Shown piece by piece: positions 24,142 through 32,565 of a stretch of 49,597 nt of DNA. Numbering within the stretch: position 1 is the first letter of the stretch; each line of letters opens with the position of its first letter. The DNA comes from Flavobacteriales bacterium UBA7468. GTDB lineage: Bacteria; Bacteroidota; Bacteroidia; Flavobacteriales_D; Crocinitomicaceae. Location of the stretch: assembly GCA_002478565.1 (NCBI GenBank), contig DLPC01000018.1, forward strand, positions 81,215 through 130,811, written 5' to 3'. The notes under the pieces were generated by a model that did not search any database, had not been told where the DNA came from, and saw only the letters and a list, made by a program, of their open reading frames with translations. Made by a program: the position numbers and the translations under genes.

Positions 24142-24729
24142 ATGGGCTTTTTCAACTTAATCAATCTCAAAGAAATTGCTACGGCAAGCATGGTGCTTTT
24201 TGCAGTCATTGATATCATTGGTAGCATTCCGATTATCATCAACTTACGACAAAAAGTCGGGCACATAGAATCTGAGAAGGCGAGCGTAGTGGCCTTGCTG
24301 ATTATGGTCGTTTTTTTGTTTATCGGTGATCAGATATTGGGTTTGATCGGTATCGATGTCTATTCATTTGCGGTTGCTGGTTCAATTTTGATCTTTTTTA
24401 TTGCCATCGAAATGATTTTAGGCATCACCCTGTATAAAGATGACGAACCAGAAACAGCTTCTATTGTTCCGATTGCATTTCCACTGATTGCAGGTGCAGG
24501 TACGATGACCACACTGATGTCTATGCGTGCTGCTTATGCCGACATCAATATCATTATCGCAATCATCATCAATGTTGCATTGGTTTATGTAGTGCTTAAG
24601 CTTTCTGGAAAGATTGGAGCTTGGCTAGGAAAGGGAGGTATCGGTATTATTCGTAAAATTTTTGGAATCATCCTGATGGCGATTGCCGTCAAATTATTTA
24701 CAGGAAATATCCAGCATTTATTTCATTGA
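24142..24729 (+). CDS. MarC-family integral membrane protein
   Basis: A 195-residue inner-membrane protein with about six helices (first around residues 11-35, ATASMVLFAVIDIIGSIPII). FAVIDIIGSIPI, PIAFPLIAGAGTMTTLMSM and the C-terminal GIILMAIAVKLFTGNI are family signatures. Once linked to multiple antibiotic resistance, MarC proteins now have no confirmed function. It is convergent with aroB, and the two coding ends overlap by 12 bp with no hairpin terminator between them. Confidence 0.9.
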   Translation: MGFFNLINLKEIATASMVLFAVIDIIGSIPIIINLRQKVGHIESEKASVVALLIMVVFLFIGDQILGLIGIDVYSFAVAGSILIFFIAIEMILGITLYKDDEPETASIVPIAFPLIAGAGTMTTLMSMRAAYADINIIIAIIINVALVYVVLKLSGKIGAWLGKGGIGIIRKIFGIILMAIAVKLFTGNIQHLFH

Positions 24730-25803
24730 TTGCAGGGCCTTTAGTGCGGCATCTAATTCATGTGGATGAATTACTGAATTCATTTCATACTCACCTGCCT
24801 TTTTTAGTGCTACATAACGCCATTTTTGATCCTGATTCTTTTTGTCCTGATCGAGAAAAGCTGAAAGTACTGCGACATTCAATTGTTCCCATTTCAGTGG
24901 CTCAAAAATTGACGTAATAAGGGCACTGATTTCAATTAAGTCACTTTCAGAGAGCAGACCCTGTTGAGCAGCAATCATGGCTTCTATTAAAATACCCCAA
25001 GCCACAGCGTTCCCGTGTGTAATTGGTGCATTGATTTGTAGTTGATGAGCTTCGATGGCATGTCCAAGCGTATGCCCTAAGTTGAGCACTTTTCTGAGGG
25101 TTAGCTCAAGAGGATCTTGCTCGACTATTTGAATTTTAGTGAGGATTAATTCCCAAAATAAAGCGCTATCTAACTGAAAGTTTGCCCAATCTATGATTGG
25201 CGAGATTTTTTGAAGACGCTGCCAGAGCTCAGGCCCATTAATAAGGGCATGTTTGATGCATTCAGCCCAACCAGAGCGCAATTCATTTATTGGCAATGTC
25301 GATAGAAAGGCAGGATCAATAAAAATATGCTGCGCTTGTTTAGTACAGCCAATGATATTTTTAACACCTTGGAAATCAATACCGTTTTTACCACCGATGG
25401 CAGCGTCAACCATACAGAGTAAAGTAGTCGGAATCATGATCACATCTAAGCCACGCTTATAAGTGCTAGCAATAAAGCCCCCAATATCCGTAACTACACC
25501 CCCACCCAAACAAAGAAGCAAGTCTTTTTTTGTGACCTCATATGCCAAGAGAAGGTCCCACAGTTGTACCACCAATTCAATTGATTTACTTTCTTCACCC
25601 GGTGGAATCACCAGAACTTCCGCCTGTGCCAATTGCTCAAAACTCGTAAGCAGGTAATCCAAACAGTGTTGCTGGGTGTTTTCATCCACTAAGATGAGGA
25701 TTTTTTGCCCCGCATAGGCATCGAGTTTGTTTGCGAATGAAGTTGCTCCGAGCGGACCAAAATCTAGAGTGACTTGCTTGCCATTGTATTGTTGGGATGC
25801 CAT
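24718..25803 (-). CDS. aroB: 3-dehydroquinate synthase
   Basis: Second step of the shikimate pathway: turns DAHP into 3-dehydroquinate with NAD and a metal ion. The 361 residues include the NAD-binding region (ILILVDENTQQH), the GGGVVTDIGGFIASTYKRG signature, and metal and catalytic residues in GWAECIKHALI, LNLGHTLGHAIE and THGNAVAWGI. The start at 25803 (MASQQYNGK) was chosen because the residues encoded upstream are foreign to the family. It stands alone on the minus strand between marC and proline dehydrogenase. A weak -7-like TATTTTTA lies just upstream (one mismatch). Confidence 0.96.
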   Translation of the reverse strand: MASQQYNGKQVTLDFGPLGATSFANKLDAYAGQKILILVDENTQQHCLDYLLTSFEQLAQAEVLVIPPGEESKSIELVVQLWDLLLAYEVTKKDLLLCLGGGVVTDIGGFIASTYKRGLDVIMIPTTLLCMVDAAIGGKNGIDFQGVKNIIGCTKQAQHIFIDPAFLSTLPINELRSGWAECIKHALINGPELWQRLQKISPIIDWANFQLDSALFWELILTKIQIVEQDPLELTLRKVLNLGHTLGHAIEAHQLQINAPITHGNAVAWGILIEAMIAAQQGLLSESDLIEISALITSIFEPLKWEQLNVAVLSAFLDQDKKNQDQKWRYVALKKAGEYEMNSVIHPHELDAALKALQSMK

Positions 25804-25853
25804 AGTGTAAAAATAAATAAAGTTCGGAGAATGCAAGAAGAGCAAAAAGCAAG

Positions 25854-25861
25854 TATTTTTG
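25854..25861 (+). promoter_or_regulatory. -7 element for proline dehydrogenase
   Basis: TATTTTTG matches TAnnTTTG exactly and ends only 4 bp before the start codon, so the mRNA would be leaderless or nearly so. Confidence 0.4.
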
Positions 25862-25865
25862 AACT

Positions 25866-27059
25866 ATGATATCTTTCGACAACACCGAAATCGCTTTTCG
25901 ATCCAAGAATAAACAAGATTTGCAACGGGCTTATCTACTCTTTAAGATCATCGGTTGGCCACGTTTAGTCAAAATGGCTAAAGTCCTCACACCGTTGGCA
26001 TTAAGCCTCAAACTTCCAATCCAAGGACTCATTAAAAAAACAATTTTCAAACAATTTTGTGGCGGCGAAACCATAGATGAGTGTGATCATACTATTGAAT
26101 ATTTAAATGCCTATGGCATCGGAACCATTTTAGATTATTCCGTGGAAGGTAAAACCCAAGAAGAAGAATTTGAGCAAACCACTCAGATTATCATTCAAAC
26201 CATCGAAAAATCAGCAACCGACAGCGCAATTCCGTTTGCTGTCTTTAAAGTGACTGGTATTGCCCAACATCATTTCATTGAACTTGAATCAAATCGCCTT
26301 CGTGCCAAACGCAAAGGAGTTGAATTCCGAGAACTAAACAACGATGAAAAAAGTGGAATTACAGCCATCTTAGCGCGCATTGATCGCATTTGTGCCGCCG
26401 CTGCCCAACACCATACCCGCTTGTTTATCGATGCCGAGGAAAGTTGGATTCAAACGGCCATTGATCAATGGACCTACGACATGATGCGCAAATACAACAC
26501 CACACAATGTATTGTCTACAATACCATTCAAATGTATCGCCACGACCGTCTTGCCTATTTAAAGGCAGAGTGTGAACGCGCTAAAAAAGATGGCATTTAT
26601 TACGGTGTGAAATTAGTAAGAGGTGCCTACATGGAAAAAGAACGTGCCAGAGCCAAAGAATTAGGCTACCCCTCTCCTATTCAACCAGACAAAGCCAGTA
26701 CAGACCACGATTACAATGCCGCACTTGAATACATTGTAGCCAATAAAGACGTATTTTCTGTTTGTGCCGGTACTCATAACGAACAGAGCTCGATGCATTT
26801 GGCAACCCTTCTCAGTAAAGAAAGAATTGATGCGCAAAATCCTCAATTTTATTTTGCCCAATTACTTGGCATGTCAGACCATATCTCTTACAATTTGTCC
26901 GATGCGGGATATCAAGTTGCCAAATATGTACCATTTGGCCCTGTCCGAGAAGTTCTTCCATACCTGTTAAGAAGAGCGGACGAAAACACATCTGTGGCTG
27001 GTCAAACAAGCCGAGAGTTGGGATTATTAATGAAAGAAAAAGCGCGAAGAGCGAAATAA
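25866..27059 (+). CDS. Proline dehydrogenase (stand-alone)
   Basis: FAD enzyme that oxidises proline to pyrroline-5-carboxylate and passes electrons to the quinone pool. The 397 residues match the stand-alone, eukaryote-like PRODH, not the bifunctional PutA. FAD and substrate motifs: FAVFKVTGIAQHHFIE, RLFIDAEESWIQ, KLVRGAYMEKERARA, CAGTHNEQS, and the final block YVPFGPVREVLPYLLRRADE. No pyrroline-5-carboxylate dehydrogenase is nearby. Its stop is 1 bp from that of the convergent T9SS cargo gene. Confidence 0.93.
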   Translation: MISFDNTEIAFRSKNKQDLQRAYLLFKIIGWPRLVKMAKVLTPLALSLKLPIQGLIKKTIFKQFCGGETIDECDHTIEYLNAYGIGTILDYSVEGKTQEEEFEQTTQIIIQTIEKSATDSAIPFAVFKVTGIAQHHFIELESNRLRAKRKGVEFRELNNDEKSGITAILARIDRICAAAAQHHTRLFIDAEESWIQTAIDQWTYDMMRKYNTTQCIVYNTIQMYRHDRLAYLKAECERAKKDGIYYGVKLVRGAYMEKERARAKELGYPSPIQPDKASTDHDYNAALEYIVANKDVFSVCAGTHNEQSSMHLATLLSKERIDAQNPQFYFAQLLGMSDHISYNLSDAGYQVAKYVPFGPVREVLPYLLRRADENTSVAGQTSRELGLLMKEKARRAK

Positions 27060-27060
27060 T

Positions 27061-28539
27061 CTATTGCTTCAATAGCTTGAGATACGAACCATTGAGTTCT
27101 AAAAAATAGATACCAGCTGCATAATTTCGAAGGTCCAGCTCCCTTGATTCTTGCAAAATAAAGCTCTCTAAACAACTTCCTTGTTGATCAAATAAGCGAA
27201 CAAGTTGAGGTTCCTTTGACGTTGCTGTCACTTGACAAACAGCGGTCATGGGATTCGGATGTACCCCAAAACGGATTTCTTCCTGATCAATGTCACTTAC
27301 CGAAACCAATTGATTCAAAGTAAAAACTGTATCGGTCTGAATTTCTCCACCGCCAAGCATATCGATTTTAAGTACAAAAATATTGGAGCCGCCGTTCAAT
27401 GCATTTTGATTGTCAACAACATTTGAATTGGTGCCAACAGCTACATAACCGCCATCGGCTGTAGCCCTGATTTGATTGATTTCATCAAGGCCCGCGTTGA
27501 CAACTACAGTGTATGCTAAATTAGGTATCCAAAATCCATAATAAGGATCAACGTAACAAATGAACAAGTCAAAGGTATCTTGAAAAGTTGTATTATTGAT
27601 GGTCTGAAAACCGAAAATACAGTTTTGTTGTTGGTCGAGGTATTGTGCTTGGCGCACCCGATTATTGGTAATGTTGCCAGAATTATCTAGTTGTGTGTTT
27701 TCTTGTATGAGATTACCGTCCGTAGCAATCCGGCCAGTAAAATTATCAAAATTAAAGGCATTTGGCTTGTGAAAACCCACGAACATAATTCCATTTGGCG
27801 TGAGTGTTAGGTCTGAAACCTGATAGGCACCATTGTAGTAACCTAAATGGGTTTGCCAGAGCAACGTGCCGTTGTCATGAATTAGGGCTACGAAAGCTTT
27901 CTGAATGGTAGAATCAGCCAAATACCATTCACCGCCAATGACATAAGAAGTATCGGTCAATCGTTGAATGGCAAAAGCGCGGTCATCGCCATTCGTACCA
28001 AAAGTTTTGGTCCAGAGCGTATCGCCATTTTTGTCTAGGCGCATTATGAAGACATCTGCAGAACCCCCAACTACGGCCTGACGCTCTCCGACAAGCACCA
28101 TGCCGGTATCAATAGTCTGGGCACCATCATGGATGCGCTCCCAACTTGTACTTTCAAAAGTTTTGATCCATTGTTGGTTTCCGGCAAGGTCTGTAAAAAT
28201 GAGCATGGGGTCATAACTCCCTGTTGACCATGAATTGGACATGCCTGCAAGGTAATAACCATAACCAGGGCGTTCGAATACGCGCTTGATCTCTTCTGTT
28301 TCTTGCGCGCCATAGTCCTGACTCCATTGATAATTTCCAAGTTGATCCAACTTTAACAAATAGCCTTGGGCATTTTGGTCCCAACTTCCTGAGGTACCCG
28401 CCACAAGGAAACTTGAATCTGGTAAGACTAAAATATCTTCACCTTTATCAAAGCTCGATCCAGAATACAATTTATAGAATCGCTGCTGCCCGAGCACAGC
28501 AAAACTTATAAAGAAAAATAAGAGAGTTATAGATCGCAT
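27061..28539 (-). CDS. T9SS-secreted beta-propeller-like protein with type A sorting domain
   Basis: A 492-residue exported protein. A signal peptide (LLFFFISFAVLGQ) precedes several repeats of the form D-x-LVLPDSSFLVAGT..., with recurring LxKLDxxGxxxW units (YLLKLDQLGNYQWSQDYG, FIMRLDKNGDTLWTKTFG, VLKIDMLG), typical of propeller-like domains in Bacteroidota. The last 75 residues are a type A T9SS sorting domain: FGVHPNPMTAVCQV, VRLFDQQGSCL, LDLRNYAAGIYFLEL. It is thus delivered across the outer membrane and attached to the surface or released. It overlaps the DUF5723 gene by 13 bp and ends the thiolase operon. The substrate or partner is unknown. Confidence 0.88.
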   Translation of the reverse strand: MRSITLLFFFISFAVLGQQRFYKLYSGSSFDKGEDILVLPDSSFLVAGTSGSWDQNAQGYLLKLDQLGNYQWSQDYGAQETEEIKRVFERPGYGYYLAGMSNSWSTGSYDPMLIFTDLAGNQQWIKTFESTSWERIHDGAQTIDTGMVLVGERQAVVGGSADVFIMRLDKNGDTLWTKTFGTNGDDRAFAIQRLTDTSYVIGGEWYLADSTIQKAFVALIHDNGTLLWQTHLGYYNGAYQVSDLTLTPNGIMFVGFHKPNAFNFDNFTGRIATDGNLIQENTQLDNSGNITNNRVRQAQYLDQQQNCIFGFQTINNTTFQDTFDLFICYVDPYYGFWIPNLAYTVVVNAGLDEINQIRATADGGYVAVGTNSNVVDNQNALNGGSNIFVLKIDMLGGGEIQTDTVFTLNQLVSVSDIDQEEIRFGVHPNPMTAVCQVTATSKEPQLVRLFDQQGSCLESFILQESRELDLRNYAAGIYFLELNGSYLKLLKQ

Positions 28540-29702
28540 TTGAATTGCAAATAAATGGACGCTCCTTTCTGAAGGGTAGCGTTATCCGTGCGTACTAAAA
28601 TTTGATATTTATTGAAAGTGAAAGCACTATAAGCCTGAGCCCTTAGACCACCAAAACCTCCGTAGGCCGCACCAATTCCTGTTTGCCAATTTTTAGTTAT
28701 ATAAAAATGAGCGCCTGCAAAGATGAGTGGCAGATACGTTTGTCGGAGAATAAATTGAGCCCCATAATAGGCTTGTACACGAATAGTGCTGTCTTGATTC
28801 ACCATTTTTGACAATTGGATACTTGCTGGCAAAAGTGTCCATTGTCTGAGTGCGGTGCGTTCCAATCCGAGGTCAAGGAGGGCGGAATCAAGGGTGTTTG
28901 AAAACTGTAGTTGTTGTAAGTCTTGGAGATCAAAGGCACCATAATGATAAGTTCCATTGAGCTGAATTTGTTCAAGCGGTGCTATTTGATAGGCAAAACC
29001 AAAGTTCTGTATTTTCAATTGAAATACTATGGGTTCAGAGTCGGTTTCTGAGTTAAAACGATAATCAAAATCTAAACCTAGCCCGATAGCTGAAAATGCT
29101 CGGGTAGTATATCGTCCGTTTCCTGTAATATTGATATGAATGGAATCTTGCACAGGGTCTTGGAACCAACTTGTATTAGTTAGTTTCGCATCAATGAGGT
29201 TTTGTAAGCCAATGAGGTTGAATTGCAAAGAGGTTTGATTTTGAGGATTATAAACTCCAAAACCCACTTTGGAAAAGCTGATACTCTGTATACGCGTATT
29301 AGAAAAATTCAAAGTATCGCCCACAAAAGGTGCTCCGCCTAAAAACACAAAACCGAAGGCATCCTTTGAAAACTGCATGCCCGAATATTGCTCCTGACCA
29401 GCACCGAAGAGCCAAGACCATGATGAAGCTAATTTTTTAGGGTCCTTACTCAGCGTTTTGTTTGTTTGGTATTGGAAATTGGCGTGCATTTGTAAACCGA
29501 ATGTATTGCGCGCTGTCAAAGCTTGATGGGTTTGAGTCAAAAAGCTCGAATCTAAAAAACCGCCATAAAAAAATGCTTGTGGTATTTTCTTGGGTAAGGT
29601 GCTGCTGTTATATGCCCCATTGGCTTCTAGGAGCAATTGACTTTGTGCAAAAAACAGTTGCTGAAAAAAGAAAACTGCAAACAAAAGAGCAAGATACCTC
29701 AT
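28527..29702 (-). CDS. DUF5723-type predicted outer-membrane protein
   Basis: A 391-residue protein with a signal peptide (LALLFAVFFFQQLFFAQS) and long runs of alternating strand-like sequence (FGVYNPQNQTSLQFNLIGL, GLGLDFDYRFN), resembling DUF5723 barrels. It opens with LLLEANGAYNSSTLPKKIPQ (part), a pattern seen in that family near the start. Function unknown. It sits between a large lipoprotein (ATGA overlap, 4 bp) and the T9SS cargo gene (13-bp overlap), so the three may form one outer-membrane assembly. Confidence 0.65.
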   Translation of the reverse strand: MRYLALLFAVFFFQQLFFAQSQLLLEANGAYNSSTLPKKIPQAFFYGGFLDSSFLTQTHQALTARNTFGLQMHANFQYQTNKTLSKDPKKLASSWSWLFGAGQEQYSGMQFSKDAFGFVFLGGAPFVGDTLNFSNTRIQSISFSKVGFGVYNPQNQTSLQFNLIGLQNLIDAKLTNTSWFQDPVQDSIHINITGNGRYTTRAFSAIGLGLDFDYRFNSETDSEPIVFQLKIQNFGFAYQIAPLEQIQLNGTYHYGAFDLQDLQQLQFSNTLDSALLDLGLERTALRQWTLLPASIQLSKMVNQDSTIRVQAYYGAQFILRQTYLPLIFAGAHFYITKNWQTGIGAAYGGFGGLRAQAYSAFTFNKYQILVRTDNATLQKGASIYLQFKCDL

Positions 29703-31291
29703 GGCCGAACATTTGTTTGAAGTTGTAGCTTGAGTTTAAACGCAAGAAATGCATTAGCCTGTACCTCTTGCATGATGGCCAAACCAGTTGTTGGATCAAG
29801 GGTTGAAAAACTTGCTTGCACCAAAACTTGATCGAGCTCATTGATATGCAACAAAACTGCTTCTGGGAGCGCGATTTTTAGTTTTGATGTTTTTTTCTGC
29901 AGGCCATCAACAGGGTCTATTTGGCCAAGATTTGCTGCTGAAATTTGAGCATCAGCAAGAACGGTGTGCTGAATTTGCCCATCTTTTAGAAAATGTAAAA
30001 CAAGGTCAGTTGCAAAAGGAAAGGCATTGGTTGCTTCTAACAGAATGGCACCTGAACTTACATGCGTTTTGTTTAAATCCTGCTTGATATCGAGCTCAAA
30101 AGTATCTTGAAGTGTCAGACCATCAGCACTGAACTGAAGTGGCATACTAGCTGACACTTTAACTTTCAAGCGGCTATTCGGAAAAGCTTCGTCGTGGCCT
30201 GCAGCTGTATTCCCCCAAGGATTTACCTGTAGTTCGTAGGCTATGTTTTGCGTTGCTCCTAAATTCTCCAAATAATTTTCAATATTGCTATTGTTGGCAT
30301 CAAAGTGCAAGGGCAAGGTACTTGGCTGAAGCGTTGACCAAGAACCTAAAGCGGGCGGTAAAAAGAAGTTTGAGCCAATTACTGGTGCCTGAAGTGCAAC
30401 AGACTGCCCTTGTGTGTTGGTCGCTTGCATGGAGGAAAGTTGGCCACGTAAAGCTACCTTAAAACCATTTTCAATCAGGACATCCATTGTTAAATTGGGT
30501 AAATCGAGAGAACCCGCAATAATTTGATCGAGATAAGGTAAATGAAAGGTCTGCTGCTCATCGAGAATAGCAGAACCAAAATATCCTTTAGCATAATCAA
30601 AAACTAAGTCTTGAAAACTCGCTTCGTATTTGAAGAGTTGATTAGAGTAAATCGAAACGATGGGACCATTTGGGTCGGTTTTAAGCGTCAGCTTGGATTG
30701 GAGTTTATTAAATTCAAGGCCCTGTGCACCGCCAAGATCAATTTCATATTGACTCAAGTCTATTGTTTCATAGCTCACAGTTGGATTTTGAACGGTTCCA
30801 GCAGCTACCGTGAAATTCTGAATAAAAGACTGACCATTTAAGCTTACCCCAGGCAACTCTACTTGATACAAAACATCAGTATTTAATGGGTTGTATACTT
30901 TCAACTTGACACGCCCAGACTTCACCCGAACTTTTTTGAGTTGGATATCGTGAAGATCTAAATCGTGCGTTTTGACGCTATTGACAAAGGTAAAACCTGG
31001 TGTTACGTTATTGACAGTAAAAACGGTCTGAAATTGCTGACTAATAGTGGTGTCTGGTATCTTAATTAGCTCTGCTAGGCCAATATCTAAAAGCGTTCTG
31101 CTTAGCGCAATGTCAATTTGTGAGCCATTCAAAGAGAGCGTAGTATCATTGTAATAATTGGTCAAATCCAACGTGTCTTTGAGTATGGGGATTTCCCAAT
31201 TGGAATTCCAGTTTGTCGCTTCTTTTTTACAAGCGCTGAAAATAAAAATGAAACAAAAAAAATAGACGATTTTCACCTTAACATTTTTCAA
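29699..31291 (-). CDS. Large uncharacterised lipoprotein
   Basis: A 530-residue lipoprotein (FFCFIFIFSACKKE, lipobox Cys about residue 21). Opens with NWNSNWEIPILKDTLDLTNYY, where WxxxWxIPI is seen in other Bacteroidota lipoproteins of unknown role. The remaining residues are strongly beta-type with many Thr, Ser, Asn and Gln and repeat-like strand blocks. I recognise no catalytic motif. The start is uncertain: TTG at 31291 overlaps the thiolase end by 14 bp, whereas a GTG at 31276 begins 1 bp after the thiolase stop and also gives a good signal peptide. It overlaps the DUF5723 gene by 4 bp. Confidence 0.65.
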   Translation of the reverse strand: MKNVKVKIVYFFCFIFIFSACKKEATNWNSNWEIPILKDTLDLTNYYNDTTLSLNGSQIDIALSRTLLDIGLAELIKIPDTTISQQFQTVFTVNNVTPGFTFVNSVKTHDLDLHDIQLKKVRVKSGRVKLKVYNPLNTDVLYQVELPGVSLNGQSFIQNFTVAAGTVQNPTVSYETIDLSQYEIDLGGAQGLEFNKLQSKLTLKTDPNGPIVSIYSNQLFKYEASFQDLVFDYAKGYFGSAILDEQQTFHLPYLDQIIAGSLDLPNLTMDVLIENGFKVALRGQLSSMQATNTQGQSVALQAPVIGSNFFLPPALGSWSTLQPSTLPLHFDANNSNIENYLENLGATQNIAYELQVNPWGNTAAGHDEAFPNSRLKVKVSASMPLQFSADGLTLQDTFELDIKQDLNKTHVSSGAILLEATNAFPFATDLVLHFLKDGQIQHTVLADAQISAANLGQIDPVDGLQKKTSKLKIALPEAVLLHINELDQVLVQASFSTLDPTTGLAIMQEVQANAFLAFKLKLQLQTNVRP

Positions 31292-32486
31292 TTACGGCAG
31301 CATAACCTTGACCTACTCCAATGCACATGGTCACTAATGCATAACGCTGATTGGTCTGTTGCAGTTGCCTCGCTGCAGTTAATAATAAGCGGGCACCAGA
31401 CATCCCTAGAGGATGCCCAAGAGAAATGGCTCCTCCATTTGGGTTGATTCTTGGGTCATTGTCTTTTAATCCCAAAGCCCTTGAACAAGCCAGAACCTGA
31501 GCCGCAAAAGCCTCATTGATTTCAATGACATCCATTTGATCGAGTGACAAACCTGCTCGTTGCAAGGCCTTTTGGCTTGCTGGAACCGGACCTATCCCCA
31601 TGATGCTTGGCTCAACCCCTGCTACTGCAGCCGATAATATTTTGGCTAAGGGCTTGAGTTGATGTTCTTGAACGCCTGTTTCATTGGCTAAAAGCAAGGC
31701 TGCGGCACCATCGTTGAGGCCTGAAGCATTGCCAGCAGTAACACTTCCCTCTTTTCTAAATGCTGGCTTGAGTTTAGCTAGCGTTTCGATGGTTGTGTTG
31801 GCCCGCGCAAATTCGTCTTGATCAAAAAGGAAGGGCTCGCCTCTTTTTTGAGGTATTTCTATGGCAGTAATTTCACCTTTGTAAAAACCTCTGGCTTGCG
31901 CTGCTGCGGTTTTTTGCTGACTCCATGCAGCAAAAGCATCCTGATCTGCTCTTGAAATTTGATATTTATCGGCGAGGTTTTCGGCGGTCATCCCCATGCT
32001 GTCAACGCCATATAGCGCCTCCATTTTTGGATTGATGAAACGCCAACCAAAAGAGGAATCGTACATTTGAGCATCACGACCATAAGCTGAGGTCGTTTTT
32101 GAAATCACCCATGGCCCACGTGTCATGTGTTCAACACCTCCTGCGATGTAAAGATTACCTTCGTTTAAACGCAAGGCGCGTGTGGCGTTGATAGCCGCTG
32201 CCATTCCTGAAGCACACAAGCGATTAATTGTTTCGCCTGGAACCTCTATCGGTAAACCAGCGAGCAAGCTTGACATACGAGCCACATTGCGATTGTCTTC
32301 ACCGGCCTGATTGGCACAACCAAGAAGGACATCTTCAATGGATTTCAAATCTAAATTTGGATGACGCGCTATTAGGGCAGCTATAACTTGAGCCGCTAAA
32401 TCATCAGCTCGCAAGGGAGCAATGCTTCCTCCAAAATTTCCGATGGCACTGCGAATACCATCAATAAGATATACTTCTTGGGACAT
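31278..32486 (-). CDS. Acetyl-CoA acyltransferase (thiolase)
   Basis: Thiolytic cleavage (or condensation) of 3-ketoacyl-CoA. The 402 residues have the three hallmark sites: nucleophile C91 in NRLCASGMAA, GGAISLGHPLGMSG with the active-site His, and MCIGVGQGYAAVIE with the second Cys. NEAFAAQVLA is also present. It is closest in look to the PaaJ/PcaF group (VLLGCANQAGEDNRNVARM), but ordinary beta-oxidation thiolases cannot be excluded, so no symbol is given. The start at 32486 was chosen because a -7 box at 32504-32511 puts the transcript start near 32497, just before it; an ATG three codons upstream (32495) is possible only if leaderless. Confidence 0.92.
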   Translation of the reverse strand: MSQEVYLIDGIRSAIGNFGGSIAPLRADDLAAQVIAALIARHPNLDLKSIEDVLLGCANQAGEDNRNVARMSSLLAGLPIEVPGETINRLCASGMAAAINATRALRLNEGNLYIAGGVEHMTRGPWVISKTTSAYGRDAQMYDSSFGWRFINPKMEALYGVDSMGMTAENLADKYQISRADQDAFAAWSQQKTAAAQARGFYKGEITAIEIPQKRGEPFLFDQDEFARANTTIETLAKLKPAFRKEGSVTAGNASGLNDGAAALLLANETGVQEHQLKPLAKILSAAVAGVEPSIMGIGPVPASQKALQRAGLSLDQMDVIEINEAFAAQVLACSRALGLKDNDPRINPNGGAISLGHPLGMSGARLLLTAARQLQQTNQRYALVTMCIGVGQGYAAVIEKC

Positions 32487-32503
32487 GTGTTTCATTTTCA
32501 ATT

Positions 32504-32534
32504 CAAAGATAAAATTAAAAAGAACCAGCGGCAA
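32504..32534 (-). promoter_or_regulatory. Promoter of the thiolase operon
   Basis: Minus-strand TTG (32532-32534), a 20-bp spacer and TATCTTTG (32504-32511) fully match the Bacteroidota consensus. It likely drives thiolase, the large lipoprotein, the DUF5723 gene and the T9SS cargo gene. Confidence 0.7.
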
Positions 32535-32565
32535 CAATTCAGCAATTTTACTTATGTTCGCAGTC

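Noticed and set aside
27061..27075. Perfect hairpin CTATTG-CTT-CAATAG at the convergent proline dehydrogenase/T9SS cargo ends
   Set aside because: The stem is only 6 bp with a 3-nt loop and there is no T run on either strand, so it was not called a terminator.
32553..32560. TATGTTCG as a promoter box for the GlcD-like oxidase
   Set aside because: One mismatch, no -33 element, and it overlaps a possible start codon.
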